In this document: positions 16,687-25,917 of the stretch, one piece after another
Numbering within the stretch: position 1 is the stretch's first letter
How the letters are laid out: each line of letters opens with the position of its first letter
From: Rhodobiaceae bacterium
GTDB lineage: Bacteria > Pseudomonadota > Alphaproteobacteria > Rhizobiales > Tepidamorphaceae
Reading direction: 5' to 3'
NCBI GenBank assembly: GCA_020637895.1
Contig: JACKJP010000002.1
Coordinates: 1 to 64,000, forward strand
DNA length: 64,000 nt
Position numbers and translations under genes: made by a program
The notes under the pieces: generated by a model
The model's input: only the letters and a program-made list of their open reading frames with translations
Databases searched by the model: none
Told to the model about the DNA's origin: nothing

Positions 16687-17835
16687 TCACGCGGCTACGC
16701 GGCGCTTTGCAATTTCAAGGAACGTCTCCATGCGCGTCTTCAACGCTTCCATGGGCATTTCCTCATGTTCCGTCTCGATCATCAGATGCGGAATGCCGCG
16801 GCGTTCGAAGGCTTCCTTGATTTCGGGATAGAAATACATGTGCGGCTCGCAGAACTTCACCATCAGGACGATCAGGCCCTGCGCACCGGATTTGTCGACC
16901 TGGGCAAGCAGAAAATCCTCCCAGTCGAGATCCTTGTCGGCTCTCGTCGGACAGGGAATCTTCTTGTTCTTTTCCAGATACCAGCGGGACAGCGCATCGA
17001 CGGGTGAGCCCGTCTCCTCGACGTCGGCGGCGATGTACCGGTAACCGGTGTAGAGATCGTCATCGACGACCACCCCGCCGCACTCCTCGACGAGATCGAG
17101 GATCGGCAGTTTCGCGGCATGACAAAGATGGCCGGAGAGATAGACGCGAACGGCGTTATTCGCAGGCGGAGCCGCTTCCAGCTTCGCGACCAACTCTTCC
17201 AGCAGCGCTGTATGCGTTTCCTTGTCCATGATCATGGACGACTTGACAATGTGCTGCATCTGGCTGCCGGTGAGCGCTATCCGCCCCGCCCTGCGCATAT
17301 CGTATATCTGCCGGATCAGCGCGCGATTGCGATTGAAGATGCCGATGCTGTGCCGCACCTGGTCGTCAGAGATCTTCTCTCCTGTCAGATCCTCAAGCTC
17401 GCGCCACAATTGCCGGAAGGTCCCCTGCGTCTCTTCCATCGCCCATTCCGCATCGATGATGGAAATCAGCTGGTTGAACAGGATCGGCGTGTCGGGAAGG
17501 TGATCGCGGATGATGTCGGCGGTACCAAGCAACTGAACGCAATGATCGCCGAAGAGGATTGCATCCAGAAACGCGAACTCGCCGCGCATCGCCTGGTCGA
17601 CGATGCTGCGATTGTACCCGCAGTAGAAGTTGAAGACGCTGCCCTGACCAATCGTCACCGGTTCGTCGTCCGCCTGAAGCACGATCGGCAGCGCGCCGGC
17701 CGCATGGGCAAGCTCGCCGGGGAAATGCATCGGGAACAGACCGATAACCCGCTTGCCGGAATCGCGCTTGAAGTCGCGGGCATATTCGAGCGGATTCGCC
17801 GCCACGGCTTCGAACTTTGCCAGTATGTCCTTCAA
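16687..17835 (-). CDS. 2-hydroxyacyl-CoA dehydratase/benzoyl-CoA reductase subunit, BcrC-like (pair 2)
   Basis: This is a 382-aa paralogue of the protein at 7658-8815. Candidate cluster cysteines are Cys72 (YCGYNR), Cys99 (GDHCVQL) and Cys329 (KFCEPHMYFYP). TTG 17835 is chosen because GGAGG lies 5 bp upstream, exactly as for the GTG start of pair 1, and the two proteins then align from their first residues; an upstream in-frame ATG exists at 17877. It is first in a leftward operon with the BcrB-like subunit, the degenerate SDR and a ligase. A 23-bp element about 60 bp upstream resembles the one before pair 1. Confidence 0.9.
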   Translation of the reverse strand: MKDILAKFEAVAANPLEYARDFKRDSGKRVIGLFPMHFPGELAHAAGALPIVLQADDEPVTIGQGSVFNFYCGYNRSIVDQAMRGEFAFLDAILFGDHCVQLLGTADIIRDHLPDTPILFNQLISIIDAEWAMEETQGTFRQLWRELEDLTGEKISDDQVRHSIGIFNRNRALIRQIYDMRRAGRIALTGSQMQHIVKSSMIMDKETHTALLEELVAKLEAAPPANNAVRVYLSGHLCHAAKLPILDLVEECGGVVVDDDLYTGYRYIAADVEETGSPVDALSRWYLEKNKKIPCPTRADKDLDWEDFLLAQVDKSGAQGLIVLMVKFCEPHMYFYPEIKEAFERRGIPHLMIETEHEEMPMEALKTRMETFLEIAKRRVAA

Positions 17836-18170
17836 CCTTCCCTCCGGGTTGGCGCTGACGGTTGAATCCAGCAGCATTTCTGTTGATGGCGAGGAGATTA
17901 CTAAGTCTCACTCATTTAGTCAATTCCTGCGCCAACTAACTCCCGCGCTGGCGGCGGCATTGGGAAAGGTGAGAAAAGCCGATTAATTACATACATTTAA
18001 GATCAAAGTGCACCCGCACCCGCGCAGTCCGTCACAAACTGTGATCCAGAATCGGGAGGCGGATTTTAATGAATTCGCCTCATTATCAATCTCCGGCAGC
18101 GCTGGCAATTCACCGCGACGTCTGCAAGACTGCGCCACTCCCGCCTGGGACAGGAAGCAGGAAACCCTTG
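17836..18170. other. Divergent intergenic region between BcrC-like pair 2 and TetR
   Basis: This 335-bp region contains the 23-bp candidate operator at 17897-17919 and an AT-rich stretch around 17980-18000 that could hold promoter elements. An in-frame leader of the TetR gene extends to 18069 but is unlikely to be translated. I see no other gene. Confidence 0.55.
17897..17919. promoter_or_regulatory. Candidate operator upstream of BcrC-like pair 2 and TetR
   Basis: This 23-bp element has the half-sites ACTTA and TGAGT (reading the reverse strand as TGAGT-GAG-ACTTA). It shares about 13 of 20 core positions with the element at 8887-8909. It lies about 60 bp upstream of the TTG at 17835, in the divergent region with the TetR gene, a normal place for a TetR operator. 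Confidence 0.4.
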
Positions 18171-18878
18171 ATGGCTACAGTCACAACCCGCAAGAAGGGC
18201 ACAGTGCGCCTGCCGCAGGAACAGCGCGTCAGCGATATCATGGCGGCGGCCCGTCAGGTGATCTCGGAGAAAGGCTACGAGAACACGCTGATGTCCGAAA
18301 TCGCGGAACGTGCCGGCGTGGTCGAGGGCACGCTCTACAGATATTTCGACAGCAAACGCGATCTGATGACGAAAGTAGCCGACGCGTGGTTCGAGGAGGT
18401 TCTGGAGAGCGACACGGAACTGCCCCGCATCCAGGGCACGCGCGAGCGCCTGCGTTACCTGATATGGCGCGCGCTCATGAGCATCCGCCGCCAGCCGGCG
18501 ATGAGCCGTTTCATGCTTCTGGAAGTGCGGCAGAATCCCGATTATCGGCATACACGCTCGTTCGAGCTGAACAAGCGGATGACGGCCGAGATTTCGCTGC
18601 TGTGCGGACAGGCCATCGAGCGCGGCGAATTTCGCAGGGACGTGTCCGTGCCGATACTTCGCGACCTCATATTCGGCTGCATTGAACACCGCACGTGGAG
18701 CTTCCTGCGCGGCGAAGGCGATTTCGATATCGATGAGGTCGCCGATGGCATCGCGAATGTCATCTACAGGGGCATGGCCGCTGTCGATCGGGCCAGCAAG
18801 AGCGAGATCGAGAACGTGGTCGAACGACTCGAGAAGGTGGCCGAGAAGCTAGAGGAAAGGGCCGGCGGCAAGCGCTAG
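18171..18878 (+). CDS. TetR family transcriptional regulator
   Basis: This is a 235-aa TetR protein. Its DNA-binding domain is at about residues 20-68 with SEIAERAGVVEGTLYRYF as the HTH core. The ATG at 18171 is chosen because CAGGAAAC lies upstream and the protein then matches the paralogous TetR at 10272 from MAT onward. The C-terminal IEHRTWSFLRGEGDFDIDE stretch is shared with that paralogue, suggesting similar ligands. It is divergent from the BcrC/BcrB pair 2 operon and is the best candidate for its regulator. Confidence 0.9.
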   Translation: MATVTTRKKGTVRLPQEQRVSDIMAAARQVISEKGYENTLMSEIAERAGVVEGTLYRYFDSKRDLMTKVADAWFEEVLESDTELPRIQGTRERLRYLIWRALMSIRRQPAMSRFMLLEVRQNPDYRHTRSFELNKRMTAEISLLCGQAIERGEFRRDVSVPILRDLIFGCIEHRTWSFLRGEGDFDIDEVADGIANVIYRGMAAVDRASKSEIENVVERLEKVAEKLEERAGGKR

Positions 18879-18899
18879 CCTGACGGCACGGGCGTCAGG
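18879..18899. terminator. Convergent hairpin terminator
   Basis: A 7-bp stem CCTGACG/CGTCAGG with a 7-base loop sits between the TetR stop and the acyl-CoA ligase, and includes the ligase stop codon at 18895. There is no T-run. A shared bidirectional terminator is inferred from position. Confidence 0.5.
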
Positions 18900-20538
18900 T
18901 CTGGGCGCTGGGCTTCATCTCGCCGCTCTTGATGGCATTGACCAGCTTGAATTTCTGCAGCTTGCCGGTTTCCGTCCACGGCATGTCATCGACGAAATAC
19001 CACAGACGCGGCGTCTTGTAGTGAGCCAGAGATTCACGACAGAAATTGTGCAGTTCCAGCGCATCGGGACAGTCGTCCATGGATTTCGGCATGATGACCG
19101 CGCCGACCTGCTCACCCCAGCGCTGGTCGGGCACGCCGACCACGGCGACATTGGCGATCTTCGGGTTTTCGAGCAGCAGATTCTCGATTTCACGCGGGTA
19201 GACGTTTTCGCCGCCCCTGATGATCATGTCCTTGATGCGGCCCGTAATCTTCACGAACCCGCGCGAGTCCATCGACCCGAGATCACCGGAACGGAGCCAG
19301 CCGTCCGGGCTCAGGGCCTTGGCCGTCTCCTCAGGCATATCAAAATAGCCGATCATCGTCTGATACCCGCGCACGCAGATCTCACCCTGGGTATCGAGCG
19401 GCAGCACGTCGCCGGTGGCGGGGTCGGCAATCTTCACCTCCGCATGCGGCAGCGCCTGACCGATGGTCTCTGACTTGTCCTCGATGCTGTCATCGAGATG
19501 GACGGTGATCGCAACGCCCTGCATCTCGGTCTGGCCGAAGATGTTGACGATCTCGCAGCCAACCTCCTCAAAGGTCCTGCGGATCAGATGCGCCTCGACG
19601 ACAGCCGCGCCGGAAACGAGGTTCTTCAACGTCGACAGGTCGTAGTCCGCGCGGCGCGGGCTGGCCAGCACCGCCTCGATCATGGTCGGCACAAGCAGTG
19701 AATAGGTGCCGCCTTCCCGCTCGACCAGCGACATGTAGAATTCCGGAGACCATTCGGCCTGAAGCACATGGGTTGCCCGAAGGGTCACCGCGCCCACGGC
19801 GGCATGTCCGAGCGCACCGATATGGAACATGGGCATCGGATTGACGAAGACTCCCCCCTCCTTGAGCCCGCCGCGCTCCTGAGTAAAAAGCGCCATGTTG
19901 ACGATGCCGCGATGGTGAAAGATCACGCCCTTCTGGGCACCCGTCGTACCGGACGTGAACATGATCACGCACGGGTCCAACTGGCCGATCTCGGGCAGAT
20001 CGTATTCTGAAGGCGCCGCCGCTACAAAATTCGAGAAGTCGGCAATTCGACAAACTTCCCGCAGCTCCGGCAGGCGCGTACGCACATCTTCAACCGCCTT
20101 GAGGCAGTCATACCCGCGATAGGCGTCCATGACGAAGAGGCCCGACGCGCGTGACTTGCCGAGCACATATTCCAGCTCGCGCGCCTTGTAGGCGGGGTTG
20201 ACGGTCACCAGAACAACGCCCGCCATGGCGCAGCCATAAAGCATCAGTTGCCATTCAGGCACATTGTGCGCCCAGAACGCCACGCGTTCGCCGGGCTTGA
20301 AGCGCGTCAGCAGGGCAGCCGCAATCCGACGCGATTGCTCGTAGTGCTCCGCATAGGTCCAACGCCGGGAGGGCTCATCGCCCTTCAGGCCTTCCACGAG
20401 GGCCAGACGATCGGGCACCGCGACCGCCGCATGTCGCAGCGCTTCGCCCAGCGTCCAGTCAAGAAGCGGACGGGAGGTGTCAGCCGGCCAGTAGGATTCG
20501 GTGACCCGACGGCGGCGATAGTCTTCCAGATGCGGCAT
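18895..20538 (-). CDS. AMP-forming acyl-CoA ligase
   Basis: This is a 547-aa ANL-superfamily ligase. It has the P-loop FTSGTTGAQKGV, the IFGQTEMQG motif, the hinge GRIKDMIIRGGENVYP and the catalytic-lysine segment TGKLQKF. ATG 20538 is preferred because GAGGAAA stands 6 bp upstream; an in-frame GTG lies 15 bases further. A TGCACAAA element is centred about 68 bp upstream, shared with other ligase and crotonase promoters in this window. The substrate is unknown. It resembles the ligase at 12603 in domain layout and in its N-terminal YWPADTS segment. Confidence 0.9.
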   Translation of the reverse strand: MPHLEDYRRRRVTESYWPADTSRPLLDWTLGEALRHAAVAVPDRLALVEGLKGDEPSRRWTYAEHYEQSRRIAAALLTRFKPGERVAFWAHNVPEWQLMLYGCAMAGVVLVTVNPAYKARELEYVLGKSRASGLFVMDAYRGYDCLKAVEDVRTRLPELREVCRIADFSNFVAAAPSEYDLPEIGQLDPCVIMFTSGTTGAQKGVIFHHRGIVNMALFTQERGGLKEGGVFVNPMPMFHIGALGHAAVGAVTLRATHVLQAEWSPEFYMSLVEREGGTYSLLVPTMIEAVLASPRRADYDLSTLKNLVSGAAVVEAHLIRRTFEEVGCEIVNIFGQTEMQGVAITVHLDDSIEDKSETIGQALPHAEVKIADPATGDVLPLDTQGEICVRGYQTMIGYFDMPEETAKALSPDGWLRSGDLGSMDSRGFVKITGRIKDMIIRGGENVYPREIENLLLENPKIANVAVVGVPDQRWGEQVGAVIMPKSMDDCPDALELHNFCRESLAHYKTPRLWYFVDDMPWTETGKLQKFKLVNAIKSGEMKPSAQT

Positions 20539-20602
20539 GGCCGGTTTCCTCACATCCCGGTCCGCTTCATCGCGGATTCTATTCGGGCATTTGATACACT
20601 AG

Positions 20603-20610
20603 TGCACAAA
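20603..20610. promoter_or_regulatory. TGCACAAA element upstream of acyl-CoA ligase
   Basis: The octamer TGCACAAA lies 65 bp upstream of the ATG at 20538, in the context ACTAGTGCACAAAT. It is identical to elements at 11025, 31930 and 62127. It is inferred to be a repressor site. Confidence 0.45.
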
Positions 20611-20773
20611 TCTTTACTGCCGAAAATGAGCCGCAATCAAGTCAATGCTCAAAGGCAAACCGCGAGAATGGCGTACGGCGTTGAAAGCGCCTTCATTACG
20701 AGATAAATAGCCCCTACTCTGCAATGACTTGTAAAATGAGCCTGCCTCATCAGACCCCAGAGGAAACGCTTTC

Positions 20774-21919
20774 ATGGATTTCGCTCTTTCCGACGAACAG
20801 CAGATGGTGGCCGATTCCATCCGCGCCTTTGCCGACAATGACCTGCTGCCCAAATATGCCTATTGGGATCGAAACGACGAATTCCCGAAGGAGCAATGGG
20901 CCAGGATGGGCGCGATCGGGCTGCTTGGTCTCAGGGTGCCGGAAGCCTATGGCGGGCAAGAATTCGACTGCGTCACCGCGGGTCTTGCCATCGAGCAGGC
21001 TGCGCGTGGCGATTTCAACTGCTGCTACGGCATTCTGAACTGCTGCTTTGCAGGCGATCTGCTTGGCAAGCACGCGTCGGAAAGCGTCAAGAAGGCCTGG
21101 CTGCCGCCAATGGCGGCAGGCGAGAAAGTCGTCTGCGTCTGCCTGACGGAACCACATTGCGGCTCCGATGCCGCGGCCATCCGCACACGCGCGGTACGCA
21201 AGGGCGACAAATATATTTTGAACGGCGAGAAATCGGCGATCACGCTCCTGATGGTCGGCAATGCCGGGATCGTATTCGCCAAGACCGATCCGGACGCCGG
21301 CGCCAAGGGTGTGTCGGCGTTTCTGGTTCCCTTCGATTCCCCAGGCGTCACGCGTCATCCCTACTCGGACATGGGCGCGCGCGGCATCGTTCGGGGCTCC
21401 ATGTTCCTCGAGGATGTCGAGGTGCCGGCGGAAAACCTCATCGGGCCGGAAAACGGTGCGTTCTCCCGCGTGATGCAGACGTTCGAATATACGCGCGCGC
21501 TGATTGGCCTGATGTGCCTCGGCGCGGCCCAGCAGACCATCGAAGAGACGGTCGAGTATGTGAAGCAGCGCACCGCTTTCGGCCAGCCGATCTCGAAGAA
21601 CCAGGGCGTCTCGTTTCCCATTGCGGAATGGTCGACCAGAATGGAAATGGCGCGCTGGCTGTGCCTGCGGACCCTTTGGCTTCGTGACAACGAGTTGCCG
21701 CACAACAAGGAAGCTGCGATGTGCAAGTGGGCGGTGCCGGAAATGTGCGTCGGCGCCATCCAGGACTGCATGGTCCTGCACGGTCATTATGGCTACACGA
21801 AAGATTATCCGGTCGAGCAGCGGCTGCGCGACGTCGCCGGCCAGCTGATTGCCGACGGCGCCCCGCAAATCCAGAAGATGATCATCGCCCGCAGCGTCAT
21901 CGGCCGCGAATTCGTCTGA
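20774..21919 (+). CDS. Acyl-CoA dehydrogenase with Asp at the canonical base position
   Basis: This is a 381-aa FAD-dependent acyl-CoA dehydrogenase that forms a 2,3-enoyl-CoA and passes electrons to ETF. FAD/substrate motifs include CLTEPHCGSDAA (about 128-139) and the C-terminal region IADGAPQIQ. The last normally reads YEGT with the catalytic Glu; here Asp361 takes its place. No Glu is seen at the alternative isovaleryl-CoA dehydrogenase position (EYTRALIG). Asp as base is reported for cyclohexanecarboxyl-CoA dehydrogenases and some other subfamilies, so an alicyclic or branched substrate is possible. It is divergent from the ligase at 18895 and convergent with the tandem ligases. Confidence 0.9.
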   Translation: MDFALSDEQQMVADSIRAFADNDLLPKYAYWDRNDEFPKEQWARMGAIGLLGLRVPEAYGGQEFDCVTAGLAIEQAARGDFNCCYGILNCCFAGDLLGKHASESVKKAWLPPMAAGEKVVCVCLTEPHCGSDAAAIRTRAVRKGDKYILNGEKSAITLLMVGNAGIVFAKTDPDAGAKGVSAFLVPFDSPGVTRHPYSDMGARGIVRGSMFLEDVEVPAENLIGPENGAFSRVMQTFEYTRALIGLMCLGAAQQTIEETVEYVKQRTAFGQPISKNQGVSFPIAEWSTRMEMARWLCLRTLWLRDNELPHNKEAAMCKWAVPEMCVGAIQDCMVLHGHYGYTKDYPVEQRLRDVAGQLIADGAPQIQKMIIARSVIGREFV

Positions 21920-21925
21920 CGCGGA

Positions 21926-23869
21926 TCAGGCGGAAAAGTCGATCCGCGTATTGAATTCGTAGCTGCGGAAGGCGCCGGCCAACTGGTCTGCAAGCGCCGC
22001 ATCCGCGGCACCGTCGACTTTGACAGCCGCCGTTGGCCTTGAACCGGTCATGTCGACCGCGATGTTGCAGGCGCGGCGTGCGCCAAGCACGCTGTCAGCC
22101 ACCTCGCCGGCAACCTCAGCGATGATCATGCGTCTGAGTTCCGGCTTGAAGATCTTGCCGACCGGCGTCACCGGAAGCGCATCGACTATCGATATCGCTA
22201 TTGGAACGGCGGCGCGTTCCTGGACCTCGCGTCGGCACAGATCCATCAACTCGTCAGCGGAAACGCTCGCACCCTGCTTCAGCTGAACATAGGCGACCGG
22301 AAGCTCGCCCTTCGCCGGGTCGGGACGACCGATGGCCGCCGCGAGCTGGACCGCCGGATGCTGGACCAGCACCTCCTCGATCATCTTTGCATCGATGTTG
22401 TGACCGCCACGGATGATGACGTCCTTGGCACGCCCGAAGATCCAGATATAGCCATCCCTGTCGACCATGCCGAGATCGCCTGTGCTGCCCCAGGGCTTGC
22501 CGTCCGGCGTGTTCCCGATCAGGAAATCCTTGTTGTATTTCGGGTCGACATAGCCCTTGGCGACACCTTCGCCACTGATGGCGAGCACGCCGCGCTCTCC
22601 GGGCTCGCAGATGCGGACGAAGTTGTTTTCATCGTCGAGAATGAAGGCGCGCACCGGCTGCTTGGGAAGTTGGATGCCCACGGAACCGACCATCGGCTCC
22701 ATGCCGACAGGGTGACCGCTGACGGTCCCATGCACCTCGGTCATGCCCCAGGTCTCACGCAGGCGGATGCCGAAGCGTGCAAATACAGCATCCGAAAGCG
22801 CGACAGGGATCGTGCTGCCACCGCAATGATATGTCGTGATGGCATGACCACTTGAATCCGCGTTCGCCGCCAGCAGCGCCGCGGCGGTTGCCGGTGTGGA
22901 CAGGACGAATGTCATGTTGTGCCGGCGGGCGATGTCCCAGAAGTTCGCGATGATCCCCTGATCGCGAAATCCGTTTGCCGTCAGGGTCAGTAATGTCTGG
23001 CCGTAGATGAGCGTCCGCAGGGCGAGATTCACAAGTCCGCCGACATGAAAGTTCGGCATGGCATGCCCGATCACCGCATTGGTTGACGGATCGCCGCTAA
23101 GCGCGCCGACCAGCCAGGCGTTCACGAGCTGCCCTCTGTGCGTCATCCGGACAAGCTTGATCGAACCCGTCGTGCCGCCGGTCGCAAGATAATTGGCATC
23201 GGCATGCGGGTCGGTCACGCGGGTGAAGGGCGCACCCGATTGCGCCCGTTCCTTCAGCGCGGCGTCGAAATCATTGGCCGGGTCGTCGCCACCGACAACG
23301 AAGACACGCTTCAGCGTTGGAACCGCAGCCATGAAATCTTCCGGAGCGACCCGGTCCCACAGGCCGGGGCCGAGGGCGCTGGATGCGATCACCAGAACGT
23401 TGGCCCTGGCGGCGTTCATGATGGCCGCTGCCTGACCAAGTTCAAGGAACGGATTGACCGGGATGCCGACGCCGATCGAGGCGGCCGCCCACGTGGCGAT
23501 GAGGCCTTCCGGAACCATCGGCATGATCACGGCGACCGAAGGCTTCTCGCCTGCAGCAGCCTGCTCGAACGCGCTCGCGGCGGCATGAATTCTGCCGATG
23601 AGTTCGCCGTAAGTGATGACCCTGGGGTCAACGCCGGGGTCTGCCGACAGTAGGTGTTTGATGGCGGGTCGCGCCGGGTCTATGGCTGCGGCCGCTTCCA
23701 GATTTTCAAGGATGGTGTCGCCAGCGAGCAGTTCTTCGAAGCTGAATTGCTCGATCGCCTTGATGTCGTCACGGTTGCGAAGCTTCGGACGCGCGATGCG
23801 TCCGGGAGCAGGTTCGCCCCCCGGCAGCCATTCGGCCACCGGAGGTCGTGTCCCAGATTCGGAATTCAT
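21926..23869 (-). CDS. AMP-binding acyl-CoA ligase, tandem copy A
   Basis: This is a 647-aa ANL-superfamily ligase, longer than the usual 500-560 aa. It has an N-terminal cap of about 50 residues (WLPGGEPAPGRIAR) and a C-terminal extension after the catalytic lysine motif (GKIFKPELRR). The P-loop is divergent: ATGGTTGSIKLVRM, lacking the usual PKG. ATG 23869 is chosen after GGGGAAAG; the frame continues upstream into its neighbour but is not coding there. It lies 23 bp after copy B, with which it is colinear over its whole length, so the pair arose by tandem duplication. The substrate is unknown. Confidence 0.9.
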   Translation of the reverse strand: MNSESGTRPPVAEWLPGGEPAPGRIARPKLRNRDDIKAIEQFSFEELLAGDTILENLEAAAAIDPARPAIKHLLSADPGVDPRVITYGELIGRIHAAASAFEQAAAGEKPSVAVIMPMVPEGLIATWAAASIGVGIPVNPFLELGQAAAIMNAARANVLVIASSALGPGLWDRVAPEDFMAAVPTLKRVFVVGGDDPANDFDAALKERAQSGAPFTRVTDPHADANYLATGGTTGSIKLVRMTHRGQLVNAWLVGALSGDPSTNAVIGHAMPNFHVGGLVNLALRTLIYGQTLLTLTANGFRDQGIIANFWDIARRHNMTFVLSTPATAAALLAANADSSGHAITTYHCGGSTIPVALSDAVFARFGIRLRETWGMTEVHGTVSGHPVGMEPMVGSVGIQLPKQPVRAFILDDENNFVRICEPGERGVLAISGEGVAKGYVDPKYNKDFLIGNTPDGKPWGSTGDLGMVDRDGYIWIFGRAKDVIIRGGHNIDAKMIEEVLVQHPAVQLAAAIGRPDPAKGELPVAYVQLKQGASVSADELMDLCRREVQERAAVPIAISIVDALPVTPVGKIFKPELRRMIIAEVAGEVADSVLGARRACNIAVDMTGSRPTAAVKVDGAADAALADQLAGAFRSYEFNTRIDFSA

Positions 23870-23892
23870 GCTTTCCCCGGTACTTTCCTCGT

Positions 23893-25827
23893 TTATCCGG
23901 CGAAGCGTATATCCGTATTGAACTCGTAGGTTCTGAATGCGGTCTTCAGCCGGTCCTCTAGACCATTGTCCTTCGAACCCGCGACCTTGACAATGGCCGC
24001 CGGACGCGAGCCGGTATCGTCGATCTCTACCGTATAGTCGCGCTCGCCCTTCAGCGTCTCGCCGGCGACTTCGCTCGCCACGTCCCTGATGATCGAACCG
24101 CGCAGGACCGGCTTTGAAATCTTGCCGACAGCGGTCATCGGCATCGTCTCGATGATCGCGATCGAAATCGGCACCGCCGCCCGTTCTTGGACTTCCTTGC
24201 GGCAAAGGTCGAGCAATTCATCCTCGGTCGCCTTGGCGCCGGCCTTGAGCTGAACGTAGGCAATCGGCAGCTCGCCCTTGGCAGGGTCCGGCCGGCCGAT
24301 GGCGGCAGCAAGCTGAACGGCCGGGTGCCGCACCAGCACTTCCTCGATCAGGTTCGCATCGATGTTGTGGCCGCCGCGAATGATGACGTCCTTGGCGCGG
24401 CCGAAAATCCAGACATAACCGTCCTTGTCCACCATGCCGAGGTCGCCGGTGTTGCCCCAGGGCTTGCCGTCCGGCGTGTTCTTCACATGAAAGCCGGCAT
24501 TGAGTTCCGGGTTCACATAACCCTCGGTCACGCCCGGCCCGCTGATGACCAGCACGCCGCGCTCGCCGGGTTCGCATTCCCTGACGAAGGCGTTGTCTTC
24601 ATCGACGATGAAAGCGCGGACGGGCTGATGCGGCATCTGGGTGCCGACCGAGCCGATAACGGGGAGAATTTCGTTCGGATGGCCGGAGACGACGCCATGC
24701 ACCTCCGTCATGCCCCACAACTCGCGCAGCCATATCCCGAATTTTTCATGGAAGGCATTGGCAAGCGCGACCGGAATCGTGCTCGCGCCGCAATGGAAGA
24801 CGCGGATGGGATGCTCTGCCGGAGCTTCCGTCATCGACATGATCGCGGCTGCCGTTGCCGGTGTCGCGAGGACGGCTGTCATACCGTAATGTCTGGCGAT
24901 ATCCCAGAAATTGGTGAGAACCTGCGGATTGCGGAAACCATCGGTCGTCAGGGTCAGCAGAGTCTGACCGAAAATCATGGCCCGCAATGCCAGAACGACA
25001 AAGCCGCCGACATGAAAGTTGGGCATGGCGTGACCGACCACATTCTCGGTCCCGGAGCCGCCCAGCGCACCGTTGATCCACGCATTCACCAGCTGACCCT
25101 TGTGGCGCATGCGGACAAGCTTGGGATGGGCGGTCGTGCCGCCTGTCGGCAGAAAGATCGCGTCGGCATCCGGGTTGGTGACGCGCGTGAATTTCGCGCC
25201 CTTTGCCGTTTGCGCCTCCAGCGCCTTGCCGAAGTCCTTCTCCGGATCGTCGCTGTCGACAATCAGGATGCGCTTGAGGCTCGGCACCTGATCCATGATC
25301 TCGCCAAGCTTGTCCCAGGCACCGGGGCCGAACTTGTTCGTCGTCGTTACCAGAACCGTCGTCTTGGCGACGTTCATGATCGACGTGATGTATTTCATTT
25401 CCAGGAACGGGTTGATCGGGCAACCGATGCCAACCGTCGCCGCGCCCCAGCTTGCGATCAGCGCCTCGGGCAGCATCGGCAGGATCACCGCGACAGAAGG
25501 CTTTTGCCCGGCCGACACCTCTTCAAACAGGCTTGCAGCCGCGTGAAGCTGCTCGACAACCTGTCGGTAGGTGATGTCGCGCGGCGCAACGCTCGTATCG
25601 GCGGACATCAGATGGCGGATCGCGACCTTGTCCGGATCAATCGCCGCTGCAGCTTCAATGCTCTCCAGGATCGTGCCGGCGGAGAGCAGTTCGTCGAAGT
25701 CGTATTGCTCGATCGCCTTGATATCTTCCTTGGTACGGATCTGCGCCCTGGCAATACGGCCCGGCGCGGGTTCTCCGCCCGGCAGCCAGAGGCCAGAGGG
25801 AACTTCACGGTGCATTGGCTTGTTCAT
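23893..25827 (-). CDS. AMP-binding acyl-CoA ligase, tandem copy B
   Basis: This is a 644-aa ligase of the same unusual long type as copy A. Shared landmarks are WLPGGEPAPGRIAR near the N-terminus, the P-loop PTGGTTAHPKLVRM, the LWGMTEVHG motif, GRAKDVIIRGGHNID in the hinge region, and GKISKPVLRG with the catalytic lysine. After this both copies carry about 70 further residues ending in RTYEFNTDIRF, which may be a small extra domain. RBS GGGAGG precedes ATG. It is first of the two genes in transcription order, with a 208-bp upstream region containing a TACCGTA element. Confidence 0.9.
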   Translation of the reverse strand: MNKPMHREVPSGLWLPGGEPAPGRIARAQIRTKEDIKAIEQYDFDELLSAGTILESIEAAAAIDPDKVAIRHLMSADTSVAPRDITYRQVVEQLHAAASLFEEVSAGQKPSVAVILPMLPEALIASWGAATVGIGCPINPFLEMKYITSIMNVAKTTVLVTTTNKFGPGAWDKLGEIMDQVPSLKRILIVDSDDPEKDFGKALEAQTAKGAKFTRVTNPDADAIFLPTGGTTAHPKLVRMRHKGQLVNAWINGALGGSGTENVVGHAMPNFHVGGFVVLALRAMIFGQTLLTLTTDGFRNPQVLTNFWDIARHYGMTAVLATPATAAAIMSMTEAPAEHPIRVFHCGASTIPVALANAFHEKFGIWLRELWGMTEVHGVVSGHPNEILPVIGSVGTQMPHQPVRAFIVDEDNAFVRECEPGERGVLVISGPGVTEGYVNPELNAGFHVKNTPDGKPWGNTGDLGMVDKDGYVWIFGRAKDVIIRGGHNIDANLIEEVLVRHPAVQLAAAIGRPDPAKGELPIAYVQLKAGAKATEDELLDLCRKEVQERAAVPISIAIIETMPMTAVGKISKPVLRGSIIRDVASEVAGETLKGERDYTVEIDDTGSRPAAIVKVAGSKDNGLEDRLKTAFRTYEFNTDIRFAG

Positions 25828-25910
25828 AGCATCCTCCCATACGACGCCCGAAATACGATAGGCACCCGTCCCCCTAAGACGAGTGCTTCCAACGACGCTG
25901 CGTTGTCATC

Positions 25911-25917
25911 TACCGTA
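25911..25917. promoter_or_regulatory. TACCGTA element upstream of the tandem ligases
   Basis: TACCGTA lies 84 bp upstream of the ATG at 25827. The same 7-mer occurs in four other intergenic regions. No arm symmetry is obvious here. Confidence 0.3.

Noticed and set aside
21926..24205. Extended N-terminus for ligase copy A (759 aa)
   Set aside because: The extra 112 residues run back into copy B out of frame with it and do not resemble the family. ATG 23869 has a good RBS and aligns with copy B.
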